From Nitratireductor sp. ZSWI3 (lineage in GTDB: Bacteria; Pseudomonadota; Alphaproteobacteria; Rhizobiales; Rhizobiaceae), in assembly GCF_024655565.1 (NCBI RefSeq), contig NZ_JANKOF010000041.1:1-37214 (forward strand): a stretch of 37,214 bases of DNA, read 5' to 3'. The translations under genes were made by a program, and so were the position numbers. The notes beneath the pieces were generated by a model that did not search any database, had not been told where the DNA came from, and saw only the letters and a program-made list of their open reading frames with translations. Shown here in pieces: positions 1 to 7,394 of the stretch (position 1 is its first letter; each line of letters opens with the position of its first letter).

Positions 1-67
1 GGACATGGGTGAGCGCACCGACGGTCTCGCCGTAGAGCTTCACATTTAGCACGGAAACGTCAGCCAT
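1..67 (-). CDS. hipA: HipA-like toxin kinase, N-terminal fragment (cut by window edge)
   Basis: Only the first 22 codons are inside the window, reading MADVSVLNVKLYGETVGALT and onward. This matches the start of HipA-family serine/threonine kinases, where the N-terminal subdomain begins with a short strand followed by a Gly-x-x-Val-Gly-x-Leu turn. The ATG at 67-65 overlaps the stop of the upstream hipB-like gene by 8 bases, and an AGGAGG Shine-Dalgarno lies inside the hipB tail at the expected spacing. HipA toxins phosphorylate targets such as glutamyl-tRNA synthetase and are held in check by HipB. The kinase core is outside the window, so activity cannot be judged. Confidence 0.75.
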   Translation of the reverse strand, partial: MADVSVLNVKLYGETVGALTHV

Positions 68-719
68 CGCCTACCTCCTGATGATGATCGTCGTCATCAT
101 CGTCATCGAGACGGTAGGCGCGACGCGGCTCCGAGGACGGGGCTGCATGGACGAGCAGGTTTCTGAGGGCCTGTGCGCGGTTCGCGGCCTCTTCGATTTC
201 TTTCAGTCTCTGCGCGGGCAGGCGCACGGCCTCATCGATCCGCCGCTGGTTGTCCGCGATTTTTTGCAGGGCGCTCAGCGGCTGGGTGATGCGCTTGATG
301 GAGTCGAGATAGTTGTCGATCGTCTTGAAGTTGCCGATCGTGCGCAGGTTTTCCTGAATCTTGTTCAGGGCGTTCAGATCGGGAAAACTCAGGCGCAGCT
401 TGTCAACCGCGTCGAGCGAGCGCTGCAGCTCCTTGACCGCGCTGCGGTACGTCTCGGTTGCCGGGACGGCGGGGGTGATGCTGCGGACGACGCTGTCCAC
501 AGCCGGCAGCGCCTTGCGCGGCACCAGCCTGACTTCCAGGTCGAGCGCGCGGGCCAGTTCGATCAGGCTCGAAAGGCGAATATCGGCGTTGCCGCTTTCG
601 ATCTTGGAGATATGGCTTTGCGGCACGCCGGTGCGGGCGCTCAGCGCACGCTGGCTGAGCCCCTTGGCTCCCCGGCCCTTTTTCAGGGCCTCGATGATAT
701 CTTCGCTCGCGTATGCCAT
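60..719 (-). CDS. hipB: HipB-like XRE-family antitoxin/repressor with long C-terminal extension
   Basis: This 219-residue protein has an XRE/Cro-type helix-turn-helix at about residues 8-65 (LSQRALSARTGVPQSHISKIE), ending in the LEVRLVPR strand typical of HipB. HipB binds operator DNA as a dimer and neutralises HipA, here encoded immediately downstream with an 8-base overlap. Ordinary HipB proteins are about 70-100 residues. This one adds some 140 residues rich in predicted helix and coiled-coil character (about 85-200), then a run of seven Asp and two His before the C-terminus. The acidic tail is encoded over the hipA ribosome-binding site. The gene is probably autoregulated through the repeats just upstream. 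The family call is secure; the role of the extension is unknown. Confidence 0.8.
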   Translation of the reverse strand: MAYASEDIIEALKKGRGAKGLSQRALSARTGVPQSHISKIESGNADIRLSSLIELARALDLEVRLVPRKALPAVDSVVRSITPAVPATETYRSAVKELQRSLDAVDKLRLSFPDLNALNKIQENLRTIGNFKTIDNYLDSIKRITQPLSALQKIADNQRRIDEAVRLPAQRLKEIEEAANRAQALRNLLVHAAPSSEPRRAYRLDDDDDDDHHQEVGDG

Positions 720-730
720 GATCTGTTATC

Positions 731-840
731 GCATATCAATTTCTGCTATTGATCTAATATAGCATATCAGGTGTTAGATTGCAATATCTGATCTATAATT
801 GCATATTGCCTTGCCTGGACGATCTATTTTAGCATATCAG
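731..840. promoter_or_regulatory. Repeat-rich probable promoter/operator of hipBA
   Basis: This AT-rich 110-bp stretch lies directly upstream of hipB and holds three exact copies of GCATATCA (731-738, 762-769, 832-839) plus related GCATATT (801-807) and GCAATATCTGA (781-791) sites. Two 20-bp blocks, 751-770 and 821-840, are near-identical (18 of 20), both beginning GATCTA and ending AGCATATCAG, and start exactly 70 bp apart. HipB antitoxins bind multiple short palindrome-related operators upstream of their own gene, so autoregulation is the simplest reading. That is inference from position and repetition. Confidence 0.5.
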
Positions 841-841
841 G

Positions 842-1326
842 GCCGCAATCGACGACGGAGGTGCCCGCCATGAATATCCTGTTCGTCAGGTAGCCTTCGC
901 AACCGGCTGGTATGCGAAGGAGCCCACATTTGCGTTCGCCTTCAACAAGGTGCATGTGATGCAGGCGGTCGAGCTTGTGTATGATCGCCGGGTCGATTTT
1001 GTCGAAGGGGACACTGTCGTTGCCCCAGGTATCGAACTCTATCACATAGCCCTGGGCATCTGTCCGTCCGAGTGAACACGACACGTGGATGGGTTTTGCT
1101 GGCGGTGGATGCAGCGCACTTCATCGACAATATGGTGGAGCGGCGACCCTATCCCATCTATCTCGACCTCCATGAGACCCTGATGGGCTATGATCGCCTT
1201 GCCGAGTTGTGCCCGAATCCGGAGCTTCTCATTGGCGGGCATGATTCCAGCGTCATCGAGCGCTATCTGTCGCTTCCAGGCTTCGAGGGAAAGGTTGCCG
1301 CCTTGCACCTTGCGCCTTGCTCCTGA
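842..1326 (+). pseudogene. Remnant of AHL-lactonase-like metallo-beta-lactamase hydrolase
   Basis: Two plus-strand frames together give the C-terminal two thirds of a lactonase-type metallo-beta-lactamase. Frame 2 (842-1042) reads ARHEYPVRQVAFATGWYA and later VDFVEGDTVVAPGIELYHI. Frame 1 resumes at about 1054 with GHLSVRVNTTRGWVLLAVDA, then MVERRPYPI and IGGHD. The bridging-metal Asp (VDA) and final His (GGHD) positions survive. A few bases are missing around 1043-1056, at the expected GGHT metal-binding loop, and frame 2 stops at 1073-1075. The N-terminal HxHxDH metal site and start codon are absent: homology begins right after the hipB operator repeat. The open frame on the minus strand here (824-1084) is a shadow. 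The family assignment is from motif memory. Confidence 0.7.
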
Positions 1327-1562
1327 AGCTGTGCCGAAATTTGATGTTCCGGCTGGATTGGCGATCCCGAGCGACCGGTCACCAATCCGGCAACAGACGC
1401 TGTCGTGGGGCACGTCCCGCATCTGGATGGTCAGGCATCGCAGGCGGCAACAACCGCAGCCGTCACCGCTTTCCGCGGGGAAAACCGCTGAGGGAAGCGC
1501 GGTCGGAAATCGAGTAACCGAGCGAAGATTGGTTATGGTTCGGGCAATGCTTCTTCTGTCCG
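1327..1562. other. Intergenic stretch, nothing recognised
   Basis: Between the lactonase remnant and the LysR stop codon I see no gene, strong hairpin or repeat. The open frames crossing it do not resemble a known family. Confidence 0.4.
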
Positions 1563-2459
1563 TCAGCCAATGGTTTCGGCAAGAAAGTCCACGAAGACTC
1601 GCGTCTTCATCGGCAGAAACCGGGCATGGGGGTAGACCGCAAATACCCAGCTCTCGGCGATCGTCCATTCGGGCAGTATCTGAACCAGACGGCCGGTCCT
1701 GATGTCGTCGTCGATCAGAAAGCCGGCAAGCAGTGCGATCCCCTGTCCGCCGAGCGCGAGCTGGCGCAGCGCTTCGGCGTTATCCGCCCGCACCACCGGA
1801 TCGATCGGCACTTCCACCTTGCGGCCGCGATGCGACAGCCGCCAGCGACCTTCCTCCATCAGAGGGCTGAAGTGGAGGCAGGCGTGGCGGCTCAGGTCGG
1901 CAATCTGTGTCGGATGGCCGAACCGGTTCAAGTGGTCGGGAGAAGCGCAAAGGAACCGCTTGTTGGGCGCAAGCTTGCGTGCCACGTAGTCGCCGGTTTC
2001 CAGATTTCCGATCCGTATACCCACATCGGCGCGTCGCGCGACGAGGTCGACGAAGCGGTCGTCGAAGGACAATTCCAGCTTGAGCTTGGGATAGCGCCGC
2101 ATGAATTCGGGCAGTAGGGGCGCGACCCGAAGCTGACCATAGAGGTTCGGAAGGGTGACCCGCAGCAGGCCCTGCGGCTCGCGTGCAAGCTTCGAGACCG
2201 CCGCGTCGGCCTCTTCTGATCGGGCCAGGATGTCGACGCAGCGATCGAGATAGAGCGCGCCGACTTCGGTCAGCGTCACGCGCCGCGTGGTTCGCTGCAG
2301 GAGGCGGCAGCCCAGCGAATCCTCGAGCTGAGCAACACGCCGGCTCAATGCAGACGGGCTGATGCCGAGCTCGTTCGCGGCATCGGCGAAACTGAGTTTC
2401 TGGCCGACGGCGACAAAGGCACGCATGGCGCCGAAGCGATCGAGATCCTGCAGAGGCAT
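1563..2459 (-). CDS. LysR-family transcriptional regulator
   Basis: This is a full-length LysR regulator of 298 residues from the ATG at 2459; a GTG two codons upstream at 2465 is an alternative start. The N-terminal winged helix-turn-helix spans about residues 5-65 (FADAANELGISPSALSRRVAQLE, then GCRLLQRTTRRVTLTEVG), followed by a two-lobed effector-binding domain. It resembles the large group of LysR proteins that control nearby oxidoreductase genes. It is divergent from the molybdenum hydroxylase operon starting at 2971, with about 500 bp between them, so that operon is a plausible target. A dyad at 2474-2499 directly upstream is a candidate binding site. The effector is unknown. Confidence 0.9.
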   Translation of the reverse strand: MPLQDLDRFGAMRAFVAVGQKLSFADAANELGISPSALSRRVAQLEDSLGCRLLQRTTRRVTLTEVGALYLDRCVDILARSEEADAAVSKLAREPQGLLRVTLPNLYGQLRVAPLLPEFMRRYPKLKLELSFDDRFVDLVARRADVGIRIGNLETGDYVARKLAPNKRFLCASPDHLNRFGHPTQIADLSRHACLHFSPLMEEGRWRLSHRGRKVEVPIDPVVRADNAEALRQLALGGQGIALLAGFLIDDDIRTGRLVQILPEWTIAESWVFAVYPHARFLPMKTRVFVDFLAETIG

Positions 2460-2473
2460 GGGCACCCGACTGA

Positions 2474-2499
2474 TGCATTGAAGTGAATGGTTCAGTGCA
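2474..2499. promoter_or_regulatory. Candidate LysR operator (inverted repeat)
   Basis: TGCATTGAA, 8 bases, then TTCAGTGCA: 9-bp arms with one mismatch, starting 9 bp upstream of the regulator's GTG and 15 bp upstream of its ATG. LysR proteins typically autoregulate through a T-N11-A-like dyad of this size. Binding is inferred, not shown. Confidence 0.45.
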
Positions 2500-2970
2500 A
2501 GATTGGCCAGTTATCTCCAAGCATCAATCAGGCAGAGTGTCGCCACCCGAATTGGAGATATTTGCCATGCCCGACTTCTCATTTCCGAAATTGCGCGCTT
2601 GCAGAATGTTCAGCAATGGATCGTTCAGGCCGCGCGCCCTGCGAAGCGTCAATCTACTCAGATCGATGACCGACCAGAAGAGATATACGTTGCACCGATA
2701 GGATGTTCCGAAGTCCTCCACGGCGTGGTTGCCGCGATCGACTATTCGTTCGTTGACCGCACCAAACTCTTGCAAGCACGCCCGATTATCGCTGCCGAAT
2801 TGCGTGCCAAGCTGACATTGCCGGGGTGACCGGTTGCAGAGGTGCCTCATGTTCTCGCGGCTTGGCTCCGCGTCGCCTGGCCGGCCGTAAGCCAGCAGCG
2901 CAATGGTGAATGCCGCTCCTGGTCGGCGGTCACATCTTGAAGTCCCTGCGGAACGTCGAAGGAGAAATCC
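2500..2970. other. Long divergent intergenic region before the Mo-hydroxylase operon
   Basis: There is no convincing gene on either strand; the open frames lack recognisable domains and mostly have no ribosome-binding site. The region should contain the promoter of the operon starting at 2971, whose Shine-Dalgarno (AAGGAG) is at 2959-2964. I could not pick out a clear sigma-70 promoter by eye. Confidence 0.4.
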
Positions 2971-3420
2971 ATGGTCAAGTTCAACGTCAATGGCGAGCGG
3001 TATACGCTCGACGCCGATCCCGACATGCCTCTCTTGTGGGCCCTCCGCGACCTTCTTGGTCTGACAGGCACGAAATTCGGCTGCGGCATCGCGGCCTGCG
3101 GCGCCTGCACGGTTCATGTCGACGGAGAGCCGGTGCGGTCCTGCGTCATGCCGCTGGCCGCGCTCGAGGGTGCGGATGTGGTCACCATCGAGGGGCTTTC
3201 CTCAGACAGCACGCACGCGGTTCAGGCCGCCTGGATCGCCAACCAGGTCCCGCAATGCGGCTACTGCCAGTCCGGCATGATCATGGCTGTGGCGGGGCTG
3301 CTGGGGTCCAATCCCCAGCCGAGCGACGCGGACATCGATGCCGCGATCACCAACATCTGTCGTTGCGGAACGCATCAGCGCATTCGCGCCGCCATTCACG
3401 ATGCTGCGGCCAAGGTGTGA
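2971..3420 (+). CDS. (2Fe-2S)-binding subunit of a molybdenum hydroxylase
   Basis: This 149-residue protein carries both iron-sulfur clusters of the xanthine dehydrogenase family small subunit. The plant-ferredoxin-like cluster is bound by Cys38, Cys43, Cys46 and Cys58 ([15 protein letters not shown]). The second, helical domain binds its cluster through Cys96, Cys99, Cys130 and Cys132 (QCGYCQSG and CRCGTH). It passes electrons from the molybdenum cofactor in the next gene's product to an acceptor. The length matches IorA-type stand-alone subunits. The next gene begins 10 bp downstream, so the two are translated from one message. No FAD subunit is present, which fits the cytochrome c encoded third in the operon. 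Confidence 0.93.
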   Translation: MVKFNVNGERYTLDADPDMPLLWALRDLLGLTGTKFGCGIAACGACTVHVDGEPVRSCVMPLAALEGADVVTIEGLSSDSTHAVQAAWIANQVPQCGYCQSGMIMAVAGLLGSNPQPSDADIDAAITNICRCGTHQRIRAAIHDAAAKV

Positions 3421-3430
3421 GGTGGCGGAG

Positions 3431-5662
3431 ATGAACACTATCGTCAATCTCAGCCGCCGCACCTTCCTGGCGACATCAGCTACCGCTGCAGCTTCGCTGG
3501 TGCTCGGTCTCACGGTGCCGACACCCACTTTCGCAGAGGACGAGGGCGAGCCCTCGGCGATCAACGCCTTTGTCAGTCTCTCGGATGACGGGACGACCAC
3601 CATCCTTCTCAACAAATCGGAGATGGGGCAGGGCATATTCACCGGCATCGCGATGCTTGTCGCCGACGAACTCGACGCGGACTGGGCGCGCGTGCGGGTC
3701 CGATCCATCACCGATCCCCACCGGGAAGACTACTGGACCCCGTCCTATGCGGGCGTCGGCACGGGAGGCAGCCGAAGCATTCGCGAATCCTGGATGGATT
3801 TTCGCCGTGCCGGCGCTGCCGCGCGAGACATGCTGGTGACCGCCGCTGCACAGCGCCTGGAGGTGCCGAAGGATCGGTTACGAACGGAGAACGGCTACGT
3901 GATCGACGAAGAGAACGGCATCCGTCTGGATTATGGTGAACTCGCCTCCCTTGCGGCCGAGCAGGAGCCTCCGGCCGAGCCCACCCTGAAAGATGCCGAC
4001 CGATGGAAGCTGATCGGCCATGCGATCGAGCAACTCGACATCCCCCTCAAGGTGAACGGCAGCGCCGTCTACGGGATCGATGTGCGTTTGTCGGACATGC
4101 TCGTGGCGACCGCAATGCAGTCGCCCGTTCCGGGCGGCACCGTGGCCGATGTCGACGATGCCCGGGCCCGGGCCATGCCAGGCGTCGCCGCGATCGTGCG
4201 CGACGAGGGCTTCGTCGCGGTCGTCGCCGAGACCTACTGGCAGGCCCGCCAGGGTCTCGAGGCATTGCAGGTCACCTGGAGCGCCCCCGAACTCGTCGAT
4301 GAGAACACACAGGCGATGATGGATCGCTTTGCGGCCGCCTTGGACGGCGAGCTGATCGCTGCGGAAGGGGAGGGAGACACGGCCGCCGCGCTCTCGTCGT
4401 CCGGTCGGGTGATCGAGGCCGAATATCAAGTGCCGATGATTGCCCATGCCTGCATGGAGCCGCTCAATTGCACGGCATTGGTCGAAGCCGACGCGTGCAC
4501 CATCTGGGGACCGTTGCAGACACCGGGCTGGGCCCAGGGCGTGGGTGCCGGGGTGGCCGGCGTGCCTATTGAAAATGTCGTGGTGAACACGACCTTCCTG
4601 GGCGGGGGCTTCGGCCGAAAGTTTCTGGTCGATTTCGTCGCTCAGGCGGTTCTGATCGCAAAGGCTGTGCCCGGACGCCCGGTCAAGACGGTCTGGTCGC
4701 GCGAGGAGGATTTTGCGCAAGGCTTCTTCCGTCCCGCGGCCCTGCACCGGATTCGGGCCGGGCTCGACAACGATGGAGCGCTCGCCGTCTGGGAGCACCG
4801 GCTGGCGCAGCCCTCGATCCTCCACCGTTGGCTGCCGGAAGGCGGCGCCATGCAGACCCCACTCGAGCGCGTGGCCGCCGAATCTCTGCCGGGGCCTATG
4901 CTGGAGGCGCGGCAACGCTCGGTGAAGGAGATCGACCCGACGATCCCAGAGAGCATCGCCAGCAAGACCTATTACGCGATCGGAGCGCGAAGCCTGAAGC
5001 TCGCCATGCCGCCCTCCAGCCTGCCCGTCGGCATCTGGCGGTCTGTCGGCAGTTCCGGCAATGCCTTCGTGTTCGAGAGCATGGTCGATGAACTCGCCCA
5101 TGCGGCGGGCGAAGACCCCTTTCGGTTCCGGCGCCGGCTGCTTGAAGCGTCACCGCGTCATCTGGCGGTCCTCGATCGCGCAGCGGAGTTGGCCGGTTGG
5201 GAGAAGCCGGCCGCGGAGGGACGTTTTCGGGGCATTGCGCTCGATGCGTGCTTCGGCAGCATTGCCGCGCATGTGGCGGAAGTCTCGGTTTCAGAAGAGG
5301 GCTTGCCACGCGTTCATCGGGTCACGGCAGTGCTCGATTGCGGCGTCGTCGTCAACCGGCGTGCGGCTTTGGCCCAGATCGAGGGTGCCGTCATGCAGGG
5401 GGTGAGTGCTGCCCTTGCAGAGGCGATAACCTTGGAGGAAGGCCGGGTGGTGGAGACAAACTTTGATCGCTATCGGGTGCTCACCCTTGCGGAGGCGCCC
5501 GTGGTTGAAGCACATCTGCTGGAAAGCGGTGAAGCGCCTGGCGGCGTGGGCGAGCCCGCGCTGCCGCCGGTCGCTCCGGCCGTCTGCAATGCGATCTTCG
5601 CCGCGACAGGCGTGCGTGTCCGGTCTCTGCCGATCTCCCAACACGATCTGCGGAGGGTGTGA
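3431..5662 (+). CDS. Molybdopterin-binding catalytic subunit, IorB/aldehyde oxidoreductase type, Tat-exported
   Basis: This 743-residue protein belongs to the xanthine dehydrogenase superfamily, isoquinoline 1-oxidoreductase beta-subunit branch. I chose the ATG at 3431 because it places a twin-arginine signal at the N-terminus (SRRTFLATSATAA, then a hydrophobic stretch); a longer frame from 3338 would overlap the previous gene by 83 bp. Visible cofactor motifs include GQGIFTGIAM near the N-terminus, GGGFGRKF mid-protein and GGVGEPALPP near the end, whose Glu (about residue 708) is the usual catalytic base. The enzyme should hydroxylate an aldehyde or N-heterocycle in the periplasm, giving electrons to the 2Fe-2S subunit and then to the downstream cytochrome. 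The substrate cannot be read from sequence. Confidence 0.92.
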   Translation: MNTIVNLSRRTFLATSATAAASLVLGLTVPTPTFAEDEGEPSAINAFVSLSDDGTTTILLNKSEMGQGIFTGIAMLVADELDADWARVRVRSITDPHREDYWTPSYAGVGTGGSRSIRESWMDFRRAGAAARDMLVTAAAQRLEVPKDRLRTENGYVIDEENGIRLDYGELASLAAEQEPPAEPTLKDADRWKLIGHAIEQLDIPLKVNGSAVYGIDVRLSDMLVATAMQSPVPGGTVADVDDARARAMPGVAAIVRDEGFVAVVAETYWQARQGLEALQVTWSAPELVDENTQAMMDRFAAALDGELIAAEGEGDTAAALSSSGRVIEAEYQVPMIAHACMEPLNCTALVEADACTIWGPLQTPGWAQGVGAGVAGVPIENVVVNTTFLGGGFGRKFLVDFVAQAVLIAKAVPGRPVKTVWSREEDFAQGFFRPAALHRIRAGLDNDGALAVWEHRLAQPSILHRWLPEGGAMQTPLERVAAESLPGPMLEARQRSVKEIDPTIPESIASKTYYAIGARSLKLAMPPSSLPVGIWRSVGSSGNAFVFESMVDELAHAAGEDPFRFRRRLLEASPRHLAVLDRAAELAGWEKPAAEGRFRGIALDACFGSIAAHVAEVSVSEEGLPRVHRVTAVLDCGVVVNRRAALAQIEGAVMQGVSAALAEAITLEEGRVVETNFDRYRVLTLAEAPVVEAHLLESGEAPGGVGEPALPPVAPAVCNAIFAATGVRVRSLPISQHDLRRV

Positions 5663-5664
5663 GG

Positions 5665-6033
5665 ATGCGTGCTGTTCTCGTTTTGGCAACGGCACTCCTG
5701 CTCTTTGCGCAAGGCGCGCTCTCGCAGCAGGCAGACGGTGAACGTGTCTTCGCGCGCTGTTCGTCCTGTCATGCGCTGGATCCGGATCGTCGCCGTCCGG
5801 GTCCGCATCTCCTGGGGGTCGTCGGCCGGAAGGCAGGCTCAGTGGAAGGCTTTCGCTATTCGCCCGCCTTGCGCGAGGCGGGCGAGGGCGGGCTCGTTTG
5901 GGATGAAGCTGCTCTCGATGCCTTCCTTGCATCTCCCAACGATTTCCTGCCCGGAACGACAATGCGTGTTGGGGTGTCGGATGCGGAGCAGCGCACGGCA
6001 CTCCTGGCCTATCTTCGTTCTGCCTCGCAATAG
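5665..6033 (+). CDS. Periplasmic monohaem cytochrome c
   Basis: A 122-residue class I c-type cytochrome with an N-terminal signal peptide (residues 1 to about 20) and a single haem-binding CSSCH motif at residues 32-36. The downstream Met in PGTTM is the probable sixth haem ligand, and the ALDPDRRRPGPHLLGVVGR segment is typical of small soluble cytochromes c. The ATG at 5665 is preferred over the GTG at 5659 because the GGAGG at 5652-5656 then sits 8 bases away. It starts 2 bp after the Mo subunit stop, so it is the third operon gene. Its likely role is to accept electrons from the Mo/2Fe-2S enzyme and pass them to the respiratory chain. Confidence 0.9.
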   Translation: MRAVLVLATALLLFAQGALSQQADGERVFARCSSCHALDPDRRRPGPHLLGVVGRKAGSVEGFRYSPALREAGEGGLVWDEAALDAFLASPNDFLPGTTMRVGVSDAEQRTALLAYLRSASQ

Positions 6034-6137
6034 CAGGCTTATCTGGTCTCTCAAGGAAGGCGACCCACCCGACATTCCGCAACAGAGCCGAATGTCAGTC
6101 GCCGAATTGCAATTCGCACGCTGCAGACCGCGCGGTC

Positions 6138-6419
6138 TCAGCCCGCAACGCCCGGACGGATGATGTAACGCACGTCACTCGAACGTTTCCACACACTGGC
6201 GATATCTGGGAGGGATATGACCTCGCAGGGCGGCGCCCATCCGGCCTGCTGCGCCGCGGCCATCAGTTCGCCGGCGGAAGCCAAGTAATCGCGTACCGGT
6301 AGGCACCGGTGACGTCCAGCCTTGATCGGCGCGCGGCGGGTCAGCGCGACCCAGGATGCCAGCCCCGCGGTTGCGACAGCAGCGGCACGTGTGTCGCTCA
6401 ACCCGTCCGGAAGAGACAG
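6138..6419 (-). pseudogene. Remnant of an MDR-superfamily (quinone oxidoreductase/zinc ADH-like) dehydrogenase
   Basis: The minus-strand frame reads LSLPDGLSDTRAAAVATAGL, then ASWVALTRRAPIKAG. This matches the linker into the nucleotide-binding domain of medium-chain dehydrogenases, whose common form is LPDGxxDxxAAAxxxxGxxxWxAL. The Rossmann fold that should follow is missing. The frame jumps to a C-terminal-like piece, VISLPDIASVWKR and VRYIIRPG, resembling the usual DVxxAWxR...RLVxxP end. The catalytic N-terminal domain is also absent. Recognition is from family pattern only. It lies immediately against an AraC remnant on the other strand. Confidence 0.45.
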
Positions 6420-6772
6420 GCTGGCTTGCCGCGCTCGCCGATCCGCACATCGGTCCGTCGATCCGCGCAATTCACGAGGAGCCTGGACGCTCCTGGACAT
6501 TGGAGATGCTGGCCCGACAGGTTGGCGTGTCACGCACCGTTTTCGCGCAACGCTTCAAGCGGAAGGTCGGCGCGACGCCGATCGCCTATCTCACCCGCTG
6601 GCGCATGATGCTCGCCGGCGAACGGCTGATCGAAACCCGCGACAGCATCGCCGAAATCGCGGCCTCGCTGGGATATATGTCGGAATACGCCTTCGCTGCT
6701 GCGTTCAAGCGTGAAATGGGTTGTCCGCCGCGTCGCTACTTGCGGGAGAGCAGCAGAGTGCCGCGTGCCTGA
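6419..6772 (+). pseudogene. C-terminal half of an AraC-family regulator (N-terminal domain lost)
   Basis: From about 6419 the frame reads TGWLAALADPHIGPSIRAIH, followed by a complete AraC DNA-binding domain with both helix-turn-helices (LEMLARQVGVSRTVFAQRF and IAEIAASLGYMSEYAFAAAFKRE), then PRRYLR and a stop. Regulators with this sequence normally carry an N-terminal cupin effector domain of about 170 residues. Upstream of 6419 there is no cupin-like sequence in any frame, and the only starts nearby (for example 6356) have no family similarity. It is best treated as a truncated gene, though the isolated DNA-binding domain could still be expressed. It abuts the MDR remnant head to head. Confidence 0.7.
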
Positions 6773-6902
6773 AGCGTTGAAGCGATCGGGAAAGCGCCGC
6801 AGTATGGCATGGTGACGCCGACCTGTCCTGAAGGCGGTGAGCCCAGTAGAGACGTTGCGATGCCGACTGGCTGGGTTTCGGCCCTGTTGCGACGGGCATG
6901 CT

Positions 6903-7271
6903 TCAAGGCTGGCGGTTGTCGTGACGGATGCGATTGTCTGCAATCGCTTCACGGTGGGCCGCCGCCCAATCGGCGAGATGCCTTGCCGCATCGGACAAGG
7001 AATGCCCGAGCGGTGTCAGGGCGTATTCGACCTGCGGCGGCGTGGTGTGGCGCACGGTGCGGTCGACCATGCCGTCGCGCTCGAGCGTCTTGAGCGTCCT
7101 GGTCAGCATCTGTTGCGAAATGCCGCCCACACGCCGCTTGATTTCGTTGAAGCGCTGTGAGCCCGGACGGAGCGCGACGACCACCTGGATCGTCCACTTG
7201 TCGCCGATACGGCTGAGGATCTCGCTTACGGCACGACAGTCGGCCCCGGCTGGCTTGACGGTCATATCCAT
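6903..7271 (-). CDS. HxlR-family transcriptional regulator
   Basis: A 122-residue winged-helix regulator of the HxlR/MarR-like class. The hallmark N-terminal Cys and helix (CRAVSEILSRIGDKWT) is followed by the recognition helix and wing (FNEIKRRVGGISQQMLTRTLKTLERDGMVDR and YALTPLG). HxlR proteins are dimers that often respond to electrophiles or redox changes, sometimes through the conserved Cys. The gene is divergent from a glutathione S-transferase gene with 123 bp between the start codons, a typical arrangement for a regulator controlling a detoxification enzyme. ATG 7271 or the in-frame ATG at 7265 could start it. The effector is unknown. Confidence 0.9.
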   Translation of the reverse strand: MDMTVKPAGADCRAVSEILSRIGDKWTIQVVVALRPGSQRFNEIKRRVGGISQQMLTRTLKTLERDGMVDRTVRHTTPPQVEYALTPLGHSLSDAARHLADWAAAHREAIADNRIRHDNRQP

Positions 7272-7394
7272 CTGACCTGCTCCGAAATTTATGCTTTTGA
7301 CGGCTTCTTTTAAGTCCCATAAATGGCTGTGGTCAACATTTTAGACTTGGTTCCAGGCGTTGCCTCTGGCCGGGTTCAAACACGGAGACCACAC
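7272..7394. promoter_or_regulatory. Divergent promoter region between hxlR-like and GST genes
   Basis: This 123-bp stretch must contain both divergent promoters. It includes an AT-richer core (about 7285-7345) against a GC-rich background. I see no long perfect dyad, so the operator is not resolved by eye. Confidence 0.35.

Noticed and set aside
81-752. Plus-strand ORF of 223 codons opposite hipB
   Set aside because: It is antisense to a well-supported helix-turn-helix protein and has no domain of its own.
824-1084. Minus-strand ORF of 86 codons over the lactonase remnant
   Set aside because: The plus strand in the same place gives clear metallo-beta-lactamase motifs, so this is an antisense shadow.
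2503-2829. Possible gene of 108 codons in the gap before the Mo-hydroxylase operon
   Set aside because: No ribosome-binding site, no recognisable domain and codon use unlike its neighbours.
3878-5101. Minus-strand ORF of 407 codons inside the Mo subunit gene
   Set aside because: It is an antisense open frame caused by high GC; the plus strand carries all Mo-hydroxylase motifs.
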